Shown one piece after another: positions 1 to 5,408 of a DNA stretch of 5,408 nucleotides. This DNA comes from an uncultured Clostridia bacterium. GTDB taxonomy: Bacteria; Bacillota; Clostridia; RUG12999. Within the stretch, counting starts at the first letter, position 1. Every line of letters starts with the position of its first letter. The DNA is taken from the NCBI GenBank assembly GCA_949739095.1, contig CATIYX010000095.1:1-5408 (forward strand), read 5' to 3'. The notes beneath the pieces were generated by a model that saw nothing but the letters and a program-made list of their open reading frames with translations, ran no database searches and was not told where the DNA came from. The translations under genes and the position numbers were made by a program.

Positions 1-730
1 CTGCCGCCATCATAAATGTTCCTGCTTCAATCTGATCCGGAATTAACGCATATGTACAGCTTCCCAATTCCTCTACACCCATAATGCGAATAACATCCGT
101 GCCTGCACCTTTAATATTTGCACCCATGGAATTCAAAAAATTGGCAACATCCACAACATGTGGTTCTTTTGCCGCATTTTCAATCACCGTGAGCCCTTCT
201 GCCAAAACTGCTGCAATCATAATATTAATTGTCGCGCCTACGCTGACAACATCCATATAAATAGCGTTCCCGCACAATTCTTCCGCTTCCAAATCAAACA
301 TACCTTGTTGCAGCGATACTTTAGCGCCCAGCGCCTCAAAACCTTTGGTATGCTGGTCAATGGGACGTTCTCCAAAGTTACATCCGCCCGGCATTGCTAC
401 CTTTGCTTTTTTAAAACGTCCCAACAGTGCCCCCACCAAATAATAGGAAGCGCGCATCCGTTTGACGATTTCATATTCCGCTACCCATTGATTCACACCG
501 GAACCGTCTATTTCAATTGTATTTCTGTCAATTTTTTTATATGTCGCACCCAATTGCCGCATAATCTCTAAAATATGGTTTACATCTTTAATATCCGGCA
601 CATTTTCAATTCTACAGCGTCCCTTTGTCAGCAATGCTGCCGGTAAAATTGCAACCGCCGCGTTCTTCGCGCCGCTGATATCTACTTCGCCACACAGCCG
701 CCGTCCGCCGTTTATCACCAAGCTCTCCAA
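1..730 (-). CDS. murA: UDP-N-acetylglucosamine 1-carboxyvinyltransferase, MurZ/MurA2 type (N-terminal 243 residues, cut by left edge)
   Basis: This cytoplasmic enzyme transfers enolpyruvate from PEP to UDP-GlcNAc, the first committed step of peptidoglycan synthesis. I translated it by hand; the frame is unbroken for 243 codons and then leaves the window, so the C-terminal part (the family is about 420 residues) is not seen. Visible family motifs are SGAKNAA at 19-25 (K22/N23 substrate contacts), MRASYYLVGALLGRFK near 92-107, the catalytic-loop PGGC with Cys117 (equivalent to E. coli Cys115, the fosfomycin target) followed by ERPIDQHTKG, SVGATINIM at 163-171, and NAAKEPHVVDVA at 185-196. The wording MRASYYLVGALLGRF and VVSVGATINIM matches the second Bacillota paralogue (MurZ/MurAB) better than the housekeeping MurA, as I recall those sequences. 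The start is a TTG aligned with the Met of MurZ (MESLVINGG against MEKLNIAGG); no ATG or GTG lies between it and an upstream in-frame TGA. It has its own promoter and is separated from the upstream gene by a terminator. Confidence 0.95.
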   Translation of the reverse strand, partial: MESLVINGGRRLCGEVDISGAKNAAVAILPAALLTKGRCRIENVPDIKDVNHILEIMRQLGATYKKIDRNTIEIDGSGVNQWVAEYEIVKRMRASYYLVGALLGRFKKAKVAMPGGCNFGERPIDQHTKGFEALGAKVSLQQGMFDLEAEELCGNAIYMDVVSVGATINIMIAAVLAEGLTVIENAAKEPHVVDVANFLNSMGANIKGAGTDVIRIMGVEELGSCTYALIPDQIEAGTFMMAA

Positions 731-753
731 TTGGTGCCCCCCGCTTTCCTCAA
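715..753 (-). CDS. Possible 12-codon leader ORF overlapping the murA start
   Basis: A TTG at 753-751 is preceded by GTGAGGT (761-767) with a 7-base spacer, a better ribosome binding site than the one before murA itself. It opens a 12-codon frame (MRKAGGTNWRAW) ending in TGA at 717-715, so it overlaps the first murA codons out of frame. Its codons gcG GGG GGC form a slippery heptamer in the phase needed for a -1 shift, and a -1 shift there would continue directly into the murA frame. It may be a real leader peptide, the true murA start read through a frameshift or a miscounted G run, or chance. I do not recognise the peptide. Confidence 0.25.
   Translation of the reverse strand: MRKAGGTNWRAW
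731..742 (-). promoter_or_regulatory. Ribosome binding site for the TTG start of murA
   Basis: GGGGGG at 737-742 lies 6 bases before the TTG start and can pair with the CCUCC of 16S rRNA through four G-C pairs and one G-U pair. It is unusual because it lacks the A of AGGAGG. GAGGAAAG further upstream is too far away for this start. Confidence 0.45.
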
Positions 754-805
754 TATATTTACCTCACTCTATATGAAAAGAAATTAATTGTACCTTAACA
801 GATAT

Positions 806-834
806 ATTATAGCAGTAAATGTGTCTAATTGCAA
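806..834 (-). promoter_or_regulatory. Sigma-A type promoter for murA with extended -10
   Basis: On the minus strand TTGCAA (829-834) and a perfect TATAAT (806-811) are separated by exactly 17 bases, and TG stands one base before the -10, giving an extended -10 element. The expected transcription start is near 799-800, leaving an untranslated leader of about 69 bases before the murA TTG. The -35 matches consensus at four of six positions. The promoter lies after the upstream terminator, so murA is an independent transcription unit with respect to the SLH gene. Confidence 0.8.
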
Positions 835-1009
835 TGATTTTTTCTATTTTCTTAAATATTTCCTTCCAATCTCTGAATAAAATATATCTGAAAAGCGATT
901 CTTCGTGCTGTAAATTCTGACAAAATTCCTTTTACCGCACTAAACTACTAAACATTTAAGCATAAGTACATGCTGGTACTCGCCGATATTTCCGTGTCTT
1001 CATATACAC
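835..1009. other. AT-rich intergenic stretch without a supported gene
   Basis: The whole gap between the murA and SLH-protein genes is 731-1065. Besides the murA promoter and leader on one side and the terminator on the other, this middle part is AT-rich and shows no ORF with a ribosome binding site, no tRNA or obvious riboswitch architecture, and no second convincing promoter. The only structure noticed is a weak 5-bp inverted repeat (AGTAC at 965-969 and GTACT at 976-980). Confidence 0.6.
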
Positions 1010-1046
1010 AAAAAGTTCCGCACCAAAAATTGGCGCGGAACTTTTT
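1010..1046 (-). terminator. Rho-independent terminator, probably bidirectional
   Basis: Perfect 12-bp arms AAAAAGTTCCGC (1010-1021) and GCGGAACTTTTT (1035-1046) enclose a 13-base loop that can itself pair CCAA with TTGG. The stem starts 19 bases after the stop of the SLH-protein gene and ends in five U on the minus-strand transcript. Because the arms carry A5 and T5, the plus-strand transcript also ends in U5, but no plus-strand gene leads into it. It closes the glyA-rarA-SLH transcription unit. Confidence 0.93.
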
Positions 1047-1065
1047 ACCTGAATCTATTTCAGTT

Positions 1066-3885
1066 TTATCGATTACTCCAAATGCGATAAATCATCACTG
1101 CCGCTTCGCTACGCTGTGTATTTGCCGCCGGATTCACGTTTCCATTTTCATCTCCTGCAATAATACCATTTGCACTCAGCATTAAAACCGGCTGCACAGC
1201 ATATTCACTAACCTGCGCCAAATCCCCAAACGACTGTCCGCCGGACGTAACAGAAAGTTTTCCGAGCTGCTGCAGCGTACGGTATGTTAGTGTAATCATT
1301 TCTTCTCGCGTGATGGACTGCTCGGGATAGAACATATTATCACCTGCACCCGCTGCAATGCCCATCATCTTTGCCATACTAACAGTCTGATAGTAATAGC
1401 TGTCAGTCGGAACATCACTAAAGTTGTCGGAGGCATCATGTTGAATGCCTAACGCACGGAACAGCATTACCAAAAAGTCTGCACGCGTCACCTCAGCGCC
1501 CGGCGAGAACATTCCGCCGCCTGTTCCATTGATAACACCTGCATTTGCAAGCGCTGTCACTGCCGTTTGCGCCCATTCATATTCCGGTGTCATATCTGTA
1601 AATGCTCCTGTAGACGGTGTTACGTTTGGAGTTGATGGGGGGGTAACAGGCGTGACAGGCGTATAATTTCCACTTGTGCCGCTACTGGTTCCGCCGCCGC
1701 CACCACTCAGGTTACTTCCACTAGAAAGTGTCGTAACTTGTACGGCTACACTCGCATTTGATACGTTTCCACTTCTGTCCTCCGCGGTAACATAAAATTC
1801 ATATTTTGTTCCTGGAGTTAAATCTTTCACTGTGACTCTGCGTTCTACGTTTTTTCCTGCACTTACCGTGACCGCTCCTTGTTTGATTGCACCTGGTTTA
1901 CGGTAATAAACCGTATAGGATTTAATATTAGGGATATTTCCTGCACCGTTAATATCCACATCGTTGTCCGTCGGACGCGGCCAGCGCACTTCTGCAGTGG
2001 TGCTACCGGTTGTCCGCACAACGATTTTATCTGCGCCCCAGACAGGTGCCTGTGTATCGGTCACTGCTGTTACCGGCACAATTTTTTCCGCTTTGGAGCC
2101 TTCTGCATCCGTAATGACAAACTTTACATTCACCGTTCCGTCTGCTGCCGGTGTATAAATCCAAACTTTTTTCTCATCTTCATCTGTTCCAAGTGTCCCC
2201 AGCGTATTCCCTGTCGCGGTATCATATGCTGCAAACGCCGGTACCCGTGCCGAATCAGTGTCAGCAATCAACGCTTCATATTGCAGAGATAGTTCCTGTC
2301 CCGTTGCAATTTCGTTAATGGTATCCGGAAACGTATCATAAAATACCGGTGGACGGTTAAATAGCACTCGATAGGTTTTTGCCGCAACTGGATTTTCTGA
2401 CTTGTCAGTCACGGTAATAATCAGTGTTGCATTATCCCGAACCGGAATTTCAAACGGCGTATCCATTTCTATCATGCTGGAAGATGTTGTACTTTTTTGC
2501 AAACGTATGGATACCTCTGTATCTTCGCTCGCTTTTTCCAGTATCACTTTCCCATAGCTTGTTGCACCGCTTATTTCAAACACATAGGAATATTGGTTAG
2601 GCAAAAATGCCGTTGTGAAAGGTTTTGTTTCATAGGTGCCGTCTTGCGCCTGCGCTGTTTCAATGGAAAGCGACCGCAGCATTGTAGCATCCATCACAAT
2701 GGTGTTGATTACCACCGTTTTCGCTGTGGTACCTTTTCCATCATTCGCTGTGAACGTTACCTCTTTTACTTGACTTCCTTCCGCTGGCGTGAAAACCCAG
2801 TTACCTTCTTGTACCACCGCGCCCTCTACTGTGCTTGCCTCTACCTCCAGTTCATCACCGTCTGCATCAGTAAACAAAGACGCCAGCGGAATTGTAACGG
2901 TTTCTCCCTGTTCTACATGAATGGTGTCTTCACCGACATATTTGGGTAAACGGTTGAAAGTAAATGTATAACTCTTTTCAAATACGCCTTCTTTATAGGT
3001 TATCACAAACGATTTTTGGTTTGTTGGTATCGAATTGACATTATTGTTTTCACCAATATAGCATTTTTCCGCTTCTCCTGCTGCGTAACTTGGTACAACA
3101 TAGGAAATATCATCCGGAATATTCAGCACATATTGGTCTGTGTTAGATTCAAACCGAGGTGAAAGAACAACAGAATCTACGCCCGGATAGCTGAACGACA
3201 AGCTGGAAATCAACGCATCATTTTGCACGTTAATGGTCATACGGAAAAGTGCTCCGGAAACAGAACTATCTGCTACTACCCCTGCATCCTCTGCATAAAA
3301 CGTGATACTTTCTGTACCAATTTTGTCAGGCGTATAGATAAACTGGTTTCCCTCTATTGCTGTCCGCTCTCTATCTCCTGTTCTCTGATAGGCAAATGCC
3401 ATTGTATCTCCGTCTTTGTCCTCAAATATCTCGTTTAAATCCAACGTAAAGACTTTACCCACGACTATCGTTCTTTGACTTTCAGCCGCTTGTTTTACCT
3501 GCGGAACATAGTTAAATTTTATTTTATGTACTTCCGTTTGCTCCGCTTTCTCTGCTGATAACGTCACTTCTTTGTTGTCCGCAACAGCAAAAAATTTGTC
3601 TTTTTCCACACCCTCCGGAGCAATCGTGATTTCAGTCTCTTCAACTTGGTTCCATGAAAGCTGCGCATAGGCTACCTCATTGCTTTTGATATTCGCCAGA
3701 TAACCATTATCCGCGTCCTCCACCGTCTGCTGAACCAGCGAAATCTGGTTTGTCACGCCACTGGTGCCATTTACCGAACCTTTCACTGCAACATCCGTCA
3801 CCAATGGTTCCGCTGCAATAGCAAAGCTAGAAGGTACTGCTAGCGCGCACAGCGTGACAAGTGCTAAAATCTTATTCCATTTCAT
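1066..3885 (-). CDS. Secreted cell-surface protein with three cadherin-like double units, FN3 and three SLH domains
   Basis: This 939-residue protein is predicted to be exported and held non-covalently on the cell wall. Residues 1-25 are a Sec signal peptide (KWNK, then a hydrophobic run ending AIAA before EP). Residues 26-610 form three tandem two-part units: a beta-sandwich of the cadherin-like type (LxSLS start; FNRxP end), then a cadherin/Ig-like domain with DKDGD (156-160) or DADGD (340-344) and a recurring YTP/FTP strand. An FN3 domain follows (about 611-719, starting TQAPVW), then a Gly/Ser/Thr/Pro linker (720-761) and SLH domains at about 762-814, 822-874 and 886-936, with TRAD, TREE and QRSE at the TRAE positions. 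SLH domains generally bind pyruvylated secondary cell-wall polymer. No enzyme domain, membrane segment, LPXTG signal or lipobox is seen, so a structural or adhesive role is inferred. The start is the ATG 5 bases after AGAGGTGG; a TTG six codons earlier would place that site inside the gene. It lies 30 bases after rarA, probably in the same operon. The ligand is unknown. Confidence 0.93.
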   Translation of the reverse strand: MKWNKILALVTLCALAVPSSFAIAAEPLVTDVAVKGSVNGTSGVTNQISLVQQTVEDADNGYLANIKSNEVAYAQLSWNQVEETEITIAPEGVEKDKFFAVADNKEVTLSAEKAEQTEVHKIKFNYVPQVKQAAESQRTIVVGKVFTLDLNEIFEDKDGDTMAFAYQRTGDRERTAIEGNQFIYTPDKIGTESITFYAEDAGVVADSSVSGALFRMTINVQNDALISSLSFSYPGVDSVVLSPRFESNTDQYVLNIPDDISYVVPSYAAGEAEKCYIGENNNVNSIPTNQKSFVITYKEGVFEKSYTFTFNRLPKYVGEDTIHVEQGETVTIPLASLFTDADGDELEVEASTVEGAVVQEGNWVFTPAEGSQVKEVTFTANDGKGTTAKTVVINTIVMDATMLRSLSIETAQAQDGTYETKPFTTAFLPNQYSYVFEISGATSYGKVILEKASEDTEVSIRLQKSTTSSSMIEMDTPFEIPVRDNATLIITVTDKSENPVAAKTYRVLFNRPPVFYDTFPDTINEIATGQELSLQYEALIADTDSARVPAFAAYDTATGNTLGTLGTDEDEKKVWIYTPAADGTVNVKFVITDAEGSKAEKIVPVTAVTDTQAPVWGADKIVVRTTGSTTAEVRWPRPTDNDVDINGAGNIPNIKSYTVYYRKPGAIKQGAVTVSAGKNVERRVTVKDLTPGTKYEFYVTAEDRSGNVSNASVAVQVTTLSSGSNLSGGGGGTSSGTSGNYTPVTPVTPPSTPNVTPSTGAFTDMTPEYEWAQTAVTALANAGVINGTGGGMFSPGAEVTRADFLVMLFRALGIQHDASDNFSDVPTDSYYYQTVSMAKMMGIAAGAGDNMFYPEQSITREEMITLTYRTLQQLGKLSVTSGGQSFGDLAQVSEYAVQPVLMLSANGIIAGDENGNVNPAANTQRSEAAVMIYRIWSNR
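1637..1643 (-). repeat. C7 homopolymer in the linker before the SLH anchor
   Basis: Seven consecutive C on the coding strand encode part of the linker TPPST. Gain of one C reaches a TGA about 20 codons later, and loss of one C reaches a TAA within about 8 codons; both stops lie before the end of the first SLH domain. The tract sits beside a 9-base tandem duplication (ACAGGCGT at 1646-1653 and 1655-1662 on the plus strand) that encodes TPV-TPV. Confidence 0.7.
2056..3810 (-). repeat. Three tandem two-part beta-sandwich units in the SLH protein (protein-level repeat)
   Basis: Unit 1 is about residues 26-222, unit 2 223-398 and unit 3 399-610. Markers recur in the same order: FNYVP, FNRLP and FNRPP at 124, 310 and 509 (spacings 186 and 199); EDKDGD, TDADGD and ADTDSA soon after; then FIYTP, WVFTP and WIYTP followed by a G-x-V/I-x-F-x-x-x-D-x-x-G pattern. 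Units 2 and 3 also share an LxSLS opening and an F-x-x-N-x-x-x-Y strand, while the first half of unit 1 is more diverged. The unit edges are estimates. Confidence 0.75.
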
Positions 3886-3890
3886 CGTAT

Positions 3891-3898
3891 CCACCTCT
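3891..3898 (-). promoter_or_regulatory. Ribosome binding site of the SLH-protein gene
   Basis: AGAGGTGG lies 5 bases before the ATG at 3885. It decides the start in favour of this ATG over the in-frame TTG at 3903, which would put the site inside the coding region and add six charged or polar residues before the signal peptide. The 30-base gap to rarA holds nothing else: no promoter and no terminator. Confidence 0.9.
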
Positions 3899-3915
3899 CT
3901 CAAAACTTACGCTTT

Positions 3916-5175
3916 TTATTTACGTAGCCTTTCTAAATAGTTCCGTATAGATGTTTCATACTTGTTCTCCCCCGGTTGATAATAAACAGCTCCCCGCAAA
4001 TTATCCGGAAGATACTGTTGTTTGATATAGTGCCCCGGGAAATTATGTGGATATTGATACGTCATGCCGCGACCCATTTTTGCCGCGCCTTTATAATGCG
4101 CATCCTTCAAATGCTGCGGAACATCCCCTGTATCCCGCTGGTTTAAATCCTGCATGGCGGCGTCCACCGCGCAAATAACACTATTGGATTTCGGTGCGGT
4201 CGCAAGCACAAGTACCGCTTCCGCCAAGGGCAGCCTTCCCTCCGGTAGTCCCAATTGCAACGCTGCATCGGTACATGCTTTGACAATTGGCATTGCATTG
4301 GGATATGCTAGTCCGACATCCTCCGCCGCAATCACGAGCAGCCTCCGGCAAACCGATTTGATATCGCCTGCGCTGAGCAGCCGCGCCAGATAATGCAGTG
4401 CCGCGTTTTCATCCGTGCCGCGGATGGATTTTTGAAACGCACTAAGTAAATCATAATGGCTGTCACCGTCTTTATCATAGCGTGTTGCCGGTATTGCTGT
4501 TACATCTGCTGCCGTTTGGACAGTGATATGTATTTCTTCTCCACCGGCAGATGCAATTGCACACGCTTCCAGCAAATTCATGGCTTTGCGTACATCGCCG
4601 TAAGCGCTATTTGCCAAATGCTCCAGCGCATCAGGTTCCATTTCCACACTTTTAATCCCATATTCTTCTCTCAAACAATTCGCCGCACGCAGCAAAGCTT
4701 CCTTAATGTCATCCGCTGTAATGGGATAAAATTCAAAGATAATACTGCGGCTTAAAATCGCATTATAAATATAAAAATATGGATTTTCTGTTGTGGAGGC
4801 AATGAGTGTAATGCTTCCATTTTCAATATGCTCCAGCAGAGACTGCTGTTGTTTTTTATTAAAATTTTGTATCTCATCTAGATATAGCACTACGCCGCCC
4901 TGACCACTGAATCCGTCTAAATCTTTCGCAATCGCTTTAATATCGCTGACAGATGCTGTCGTTGCGTTAAGGCTATAGAGTTCTTTCCCCATCCCCTGTG
5001 CGATAATACGCGCAACCGTTGTTTTTCCAACACCAGAAGGTCCGTAAAAAATCAGGTTGGGAACATTTCCGCTTTCAATAATCCGCCGCAATACCTTATC
5101 ATTACCTAAAATATGCTTTTGTCCTACCACTTCGTCCAGTGTCCGCGGACGGATTCTATCTGCAAGCGGTGCCAT
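3916..5175 (-). CDS. rarA: Replication-associated recombination protein A (RarA/MgsA), AAA+ ATPase
   Basis: RarA is a cytoplasmic clamp-loader-like AAA+ ATPase (the MgsA/WRNIP1 family) that acts at stalled or gapped replication forks. The 419 residues match the usual 420-450, so the gene looks complete. In order: the N-terminal family signature PLADRIRPRTLDEVVGQ (3-19), Walker A GPSGVGKT (45-52), Walker B VVLYLDE (95-101) followed by IQNFNKKQQ, sensor 1 STTENP (127-132), a probable arginine finger in LSRS (R143), sensor 2 GDVRKAMNLLE (193-203), and the C-terminal tetramerisation part from about 240, with the family blocks SAGDIKSVCRRLLVIAAEDVG (268-288) and YKGAAKMGRG plus YPHNFPGHYI (361-384). 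All ATPase residues are present. The ATG shares its A with the glyA TAA stop (TAATG) and has no clear ribosome binding site of its own, so translation is probably coupled to glyA. The SLH-protein gene follows after 30 bases. Confidence 0.97.
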   Translation of the reverse strand: MAPLADRIRPRTLDEVVGQKHILGNDKVLRRIIESGNVPNLIFYGPSGVGKTTVARIIAQGMGKELYSLNATTASVSDIKAIAKDLDGFSGQGGVVLYLDEIQNFNKKQQQSLLEHIENGSITLIASTTENPYFYIYNAILSRSIIFEFYPITADDIKEALLRAANCLREEYGIKSVEMEPDALEHLANSAYGDVRKAMNLLEACAIASAGGEEIHITVQTAADVTAIPATRYDKDGDSHYDLLSAFQKSIRGTDENAALHYLARLLSAGDIKSVCRRLLVIAAEDVGLAYPNAMPIVKACTDAALQLGLPEGRLPLAEAVLVLATAPKSNSVICAVDAAMQDLNQRDTGDVPQHLKDAHYKGAAKMGRGMTYQYPHNFPGHYIKQQYLPDNLRGAVYYQPGENKYETSIRNYLERLRK

Positions 5176-5408
5176 TATTCATATAACGGACGTTTTTTGC
5201 ACAAAACGTCAACACGTCTGCGAACTTCTTCTTTGTTCTTTTCAAAATCACCAATGGTGAGCGCAATCAACGCCGCGATTTCACGCATGTCCTCTTCGTC
5301 CATGTTTCTGGAGGTAACAGACGGCGTTCCAATCCGCACGCCGCTTGTCACAAACGGACTGAGCGTTTCAAACGGAATGGTGTTTTTGTTCGCTGTGATA
5401 TTCACTTC
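5175..5408 (-). CDS. glyA: Serine hydroxymethyltransferase, C-terminal 77 residues (cut by right edge)
   Basis: GlyA is a cytoplasmic PLP enzyme that interconverts serine plus tetrahydrofolate with glycine plus methylene-tetrahydrofolate, the main source of one-carbon units. Only the end of the protein is present, entering in frame at the right edge (EVNITANKNTIPF); its start and the PLP-lysine region lie outside. The family's conserved ending is visible: the NKNTIPF strand, then SGVRIGTPSVTSR, whose Arg corresponds to the residue that binds the substrate carboxylate (E. coli Arg363), and a helical tail from DEEDMREIAALIALTI to LCKKRPLYE. The TAA stop overlaps the rarA ATG by one base, making glyA the upstream partner of a tightly packed operon. 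The first visible GTG (5403-5405) is an internal Val codon, not a start. Confidence 0.95.
   Translation of the reverse strand, partial: EVNITANKNTIPFETLSPFVTSGVRIGTPSVTSRNMDEEDMREIAALIALTIGDFEKNKEEVRRRVDVLCKKRPLYE
5189..5210 (-). repeat. 8-bp perfect inverted repeat at the end of glyA
   Basis: GACGTTTT (5189-5196) and AAAACGTC (5203-5210) are exact reverse complements around a 6-base loop. In the transcript the hairpin lies within the last codons of glyA and ends 13 bases before the rarA ATG. It has no following U run in the direction of transcription, so it is not a terminator. It may influence coupling of glyA and rarA translation, or be chance. Confidence 0.5.

Noticed and set aside
158..571. 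Plus-strand open frame of 137 codons inside murA
   Set aside because: It is antisense to a confidently identified MurA reading frame, is rich in Cys, His and Phe as shadow frames often are, and has no ribosome binding site or recognisable domain. The other plus-strand frames within the SLH, rarA and glyA genes were rejected for the same reasons.
965..980. AGTAC/GTACT inverted repeat in the intergenic gap
   Set aside because: Only 5 bp of mixed composition without a U run; too weak to call a terminator or an operator.
970..1185. Plus-strand open frame of 71 codons running from the intergenic gap into the SLH gene
   Set aside because: It has no ribosome binding site, crosses the strong terminator hairpin and ends antisense to the SLH coding region; its composition looks non-coding.
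1689..1700. CCG trinucleotide repeat in the SLH gene
   Set aside because: It encodes the poly-Gly part of the linker; three-base changes would only alter linker length and the run is short.
3843..3885. Lipoprotein signal (Cys13 in the signal peptide)
   Set aside because: The residues before the Cys are V-T-L; Leu at -1 does not fit a lipobox, and a normal AIAA signal peptidase I site follows.
3886..3903. TTG at 3903 as start of the SLH-protein gene
   Set aside because: It would add MREVDT before a normal signal peptide and bury the clear AGAGGTGG site that is ideally spaced for the ATG at 3885.
5141..5150. 10-bp perfect palindrome GTCCGCGGAC inside rarA
   Set aside because: It lies in codons for the conserved RIRPRTLDE segment and is explained by Arg/Pro codon choice; there is no second copy or nearby promoter to suggest an operator.
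5192..5202. AAAAAAC run at the end of glyA as a -1 frameshift site
   Set aside because: The codons are tgc aaa aaa cgt, so the heptamer is in the wrong phase for X-XXY-YYZ slippage, and glyA ends normally a few codons later at the rarA start.

Overview
The window reads as a stretch of chromosome from a low- to mid-GC Gram-positive bacterium (Bacillota, most likely class Clostridia). Three things suggest this: a MurZ/MurA2-type second UDP-GlcNAc enolpyruvyl transferase, a surface protein anchored by three SLH domains, and Gram-positive style expression signals (a GAGAGAGGTGG ribosome binding site, a TATAAT promoter, TTG starts). The taxonomic call is inference. There is no sign of a phage, insertion sequence, CRISPR array, tRNA or rRNA.

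Every gene I can support is on the minus strand, so transcription runs from high to low coordinates. From the right edge these are: the last 77 codons of glyA (serine hydroxymethyltransferase, 5175-5408); rarA (AAA+ replication-associated recombination ATPase, 3916-5175), whose ATG shares one base with the glyA stop; and, after a 30-base gap holding only a ribosome binding site, a 939-residue secreted multi-domain protein ending in three SLH domains (1066-3885). A strong hairpin terminator at 1010-1046 closes this unit. No promoter or terminator is visible between the three genes, so glyA-rarA-SLH gene looks like one operon, with any promoter upstream of the window.

After the terminator comes an AT-rich gap (731-1065, no stable gene) that carries a near-consensus extended -10 promoter (806-834). 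It drives the last gene, a MurA/MurZ homologue (1-730) that runs off the left edge and begins with TTG.

Functionally these are neighbours rather than a pathway: one-carbon/serine metabolism, replication-fork maintenance, a cell-surface protein and the first committed step of peptidoglycan synthesis. The SLH protein is the least described part. It is built from three copies of a two-part beta-sandwich unit plus an FN3 domain and has no recognisable enzyme domain. The most unusual sequence details are a C7 tract just ahead of its SLH anchor, where any slip would release the protein; a 12-codon out-of-frame leader ORF with a good ribosome binding site that overlaps the murA start and carries a G-GGG-GGC slippery heptamer in the phase needed to shift into murA; and an 8-bp perfect hairpin at the end of glyA just before the rarA start, which lacks its own ribosome binding site.
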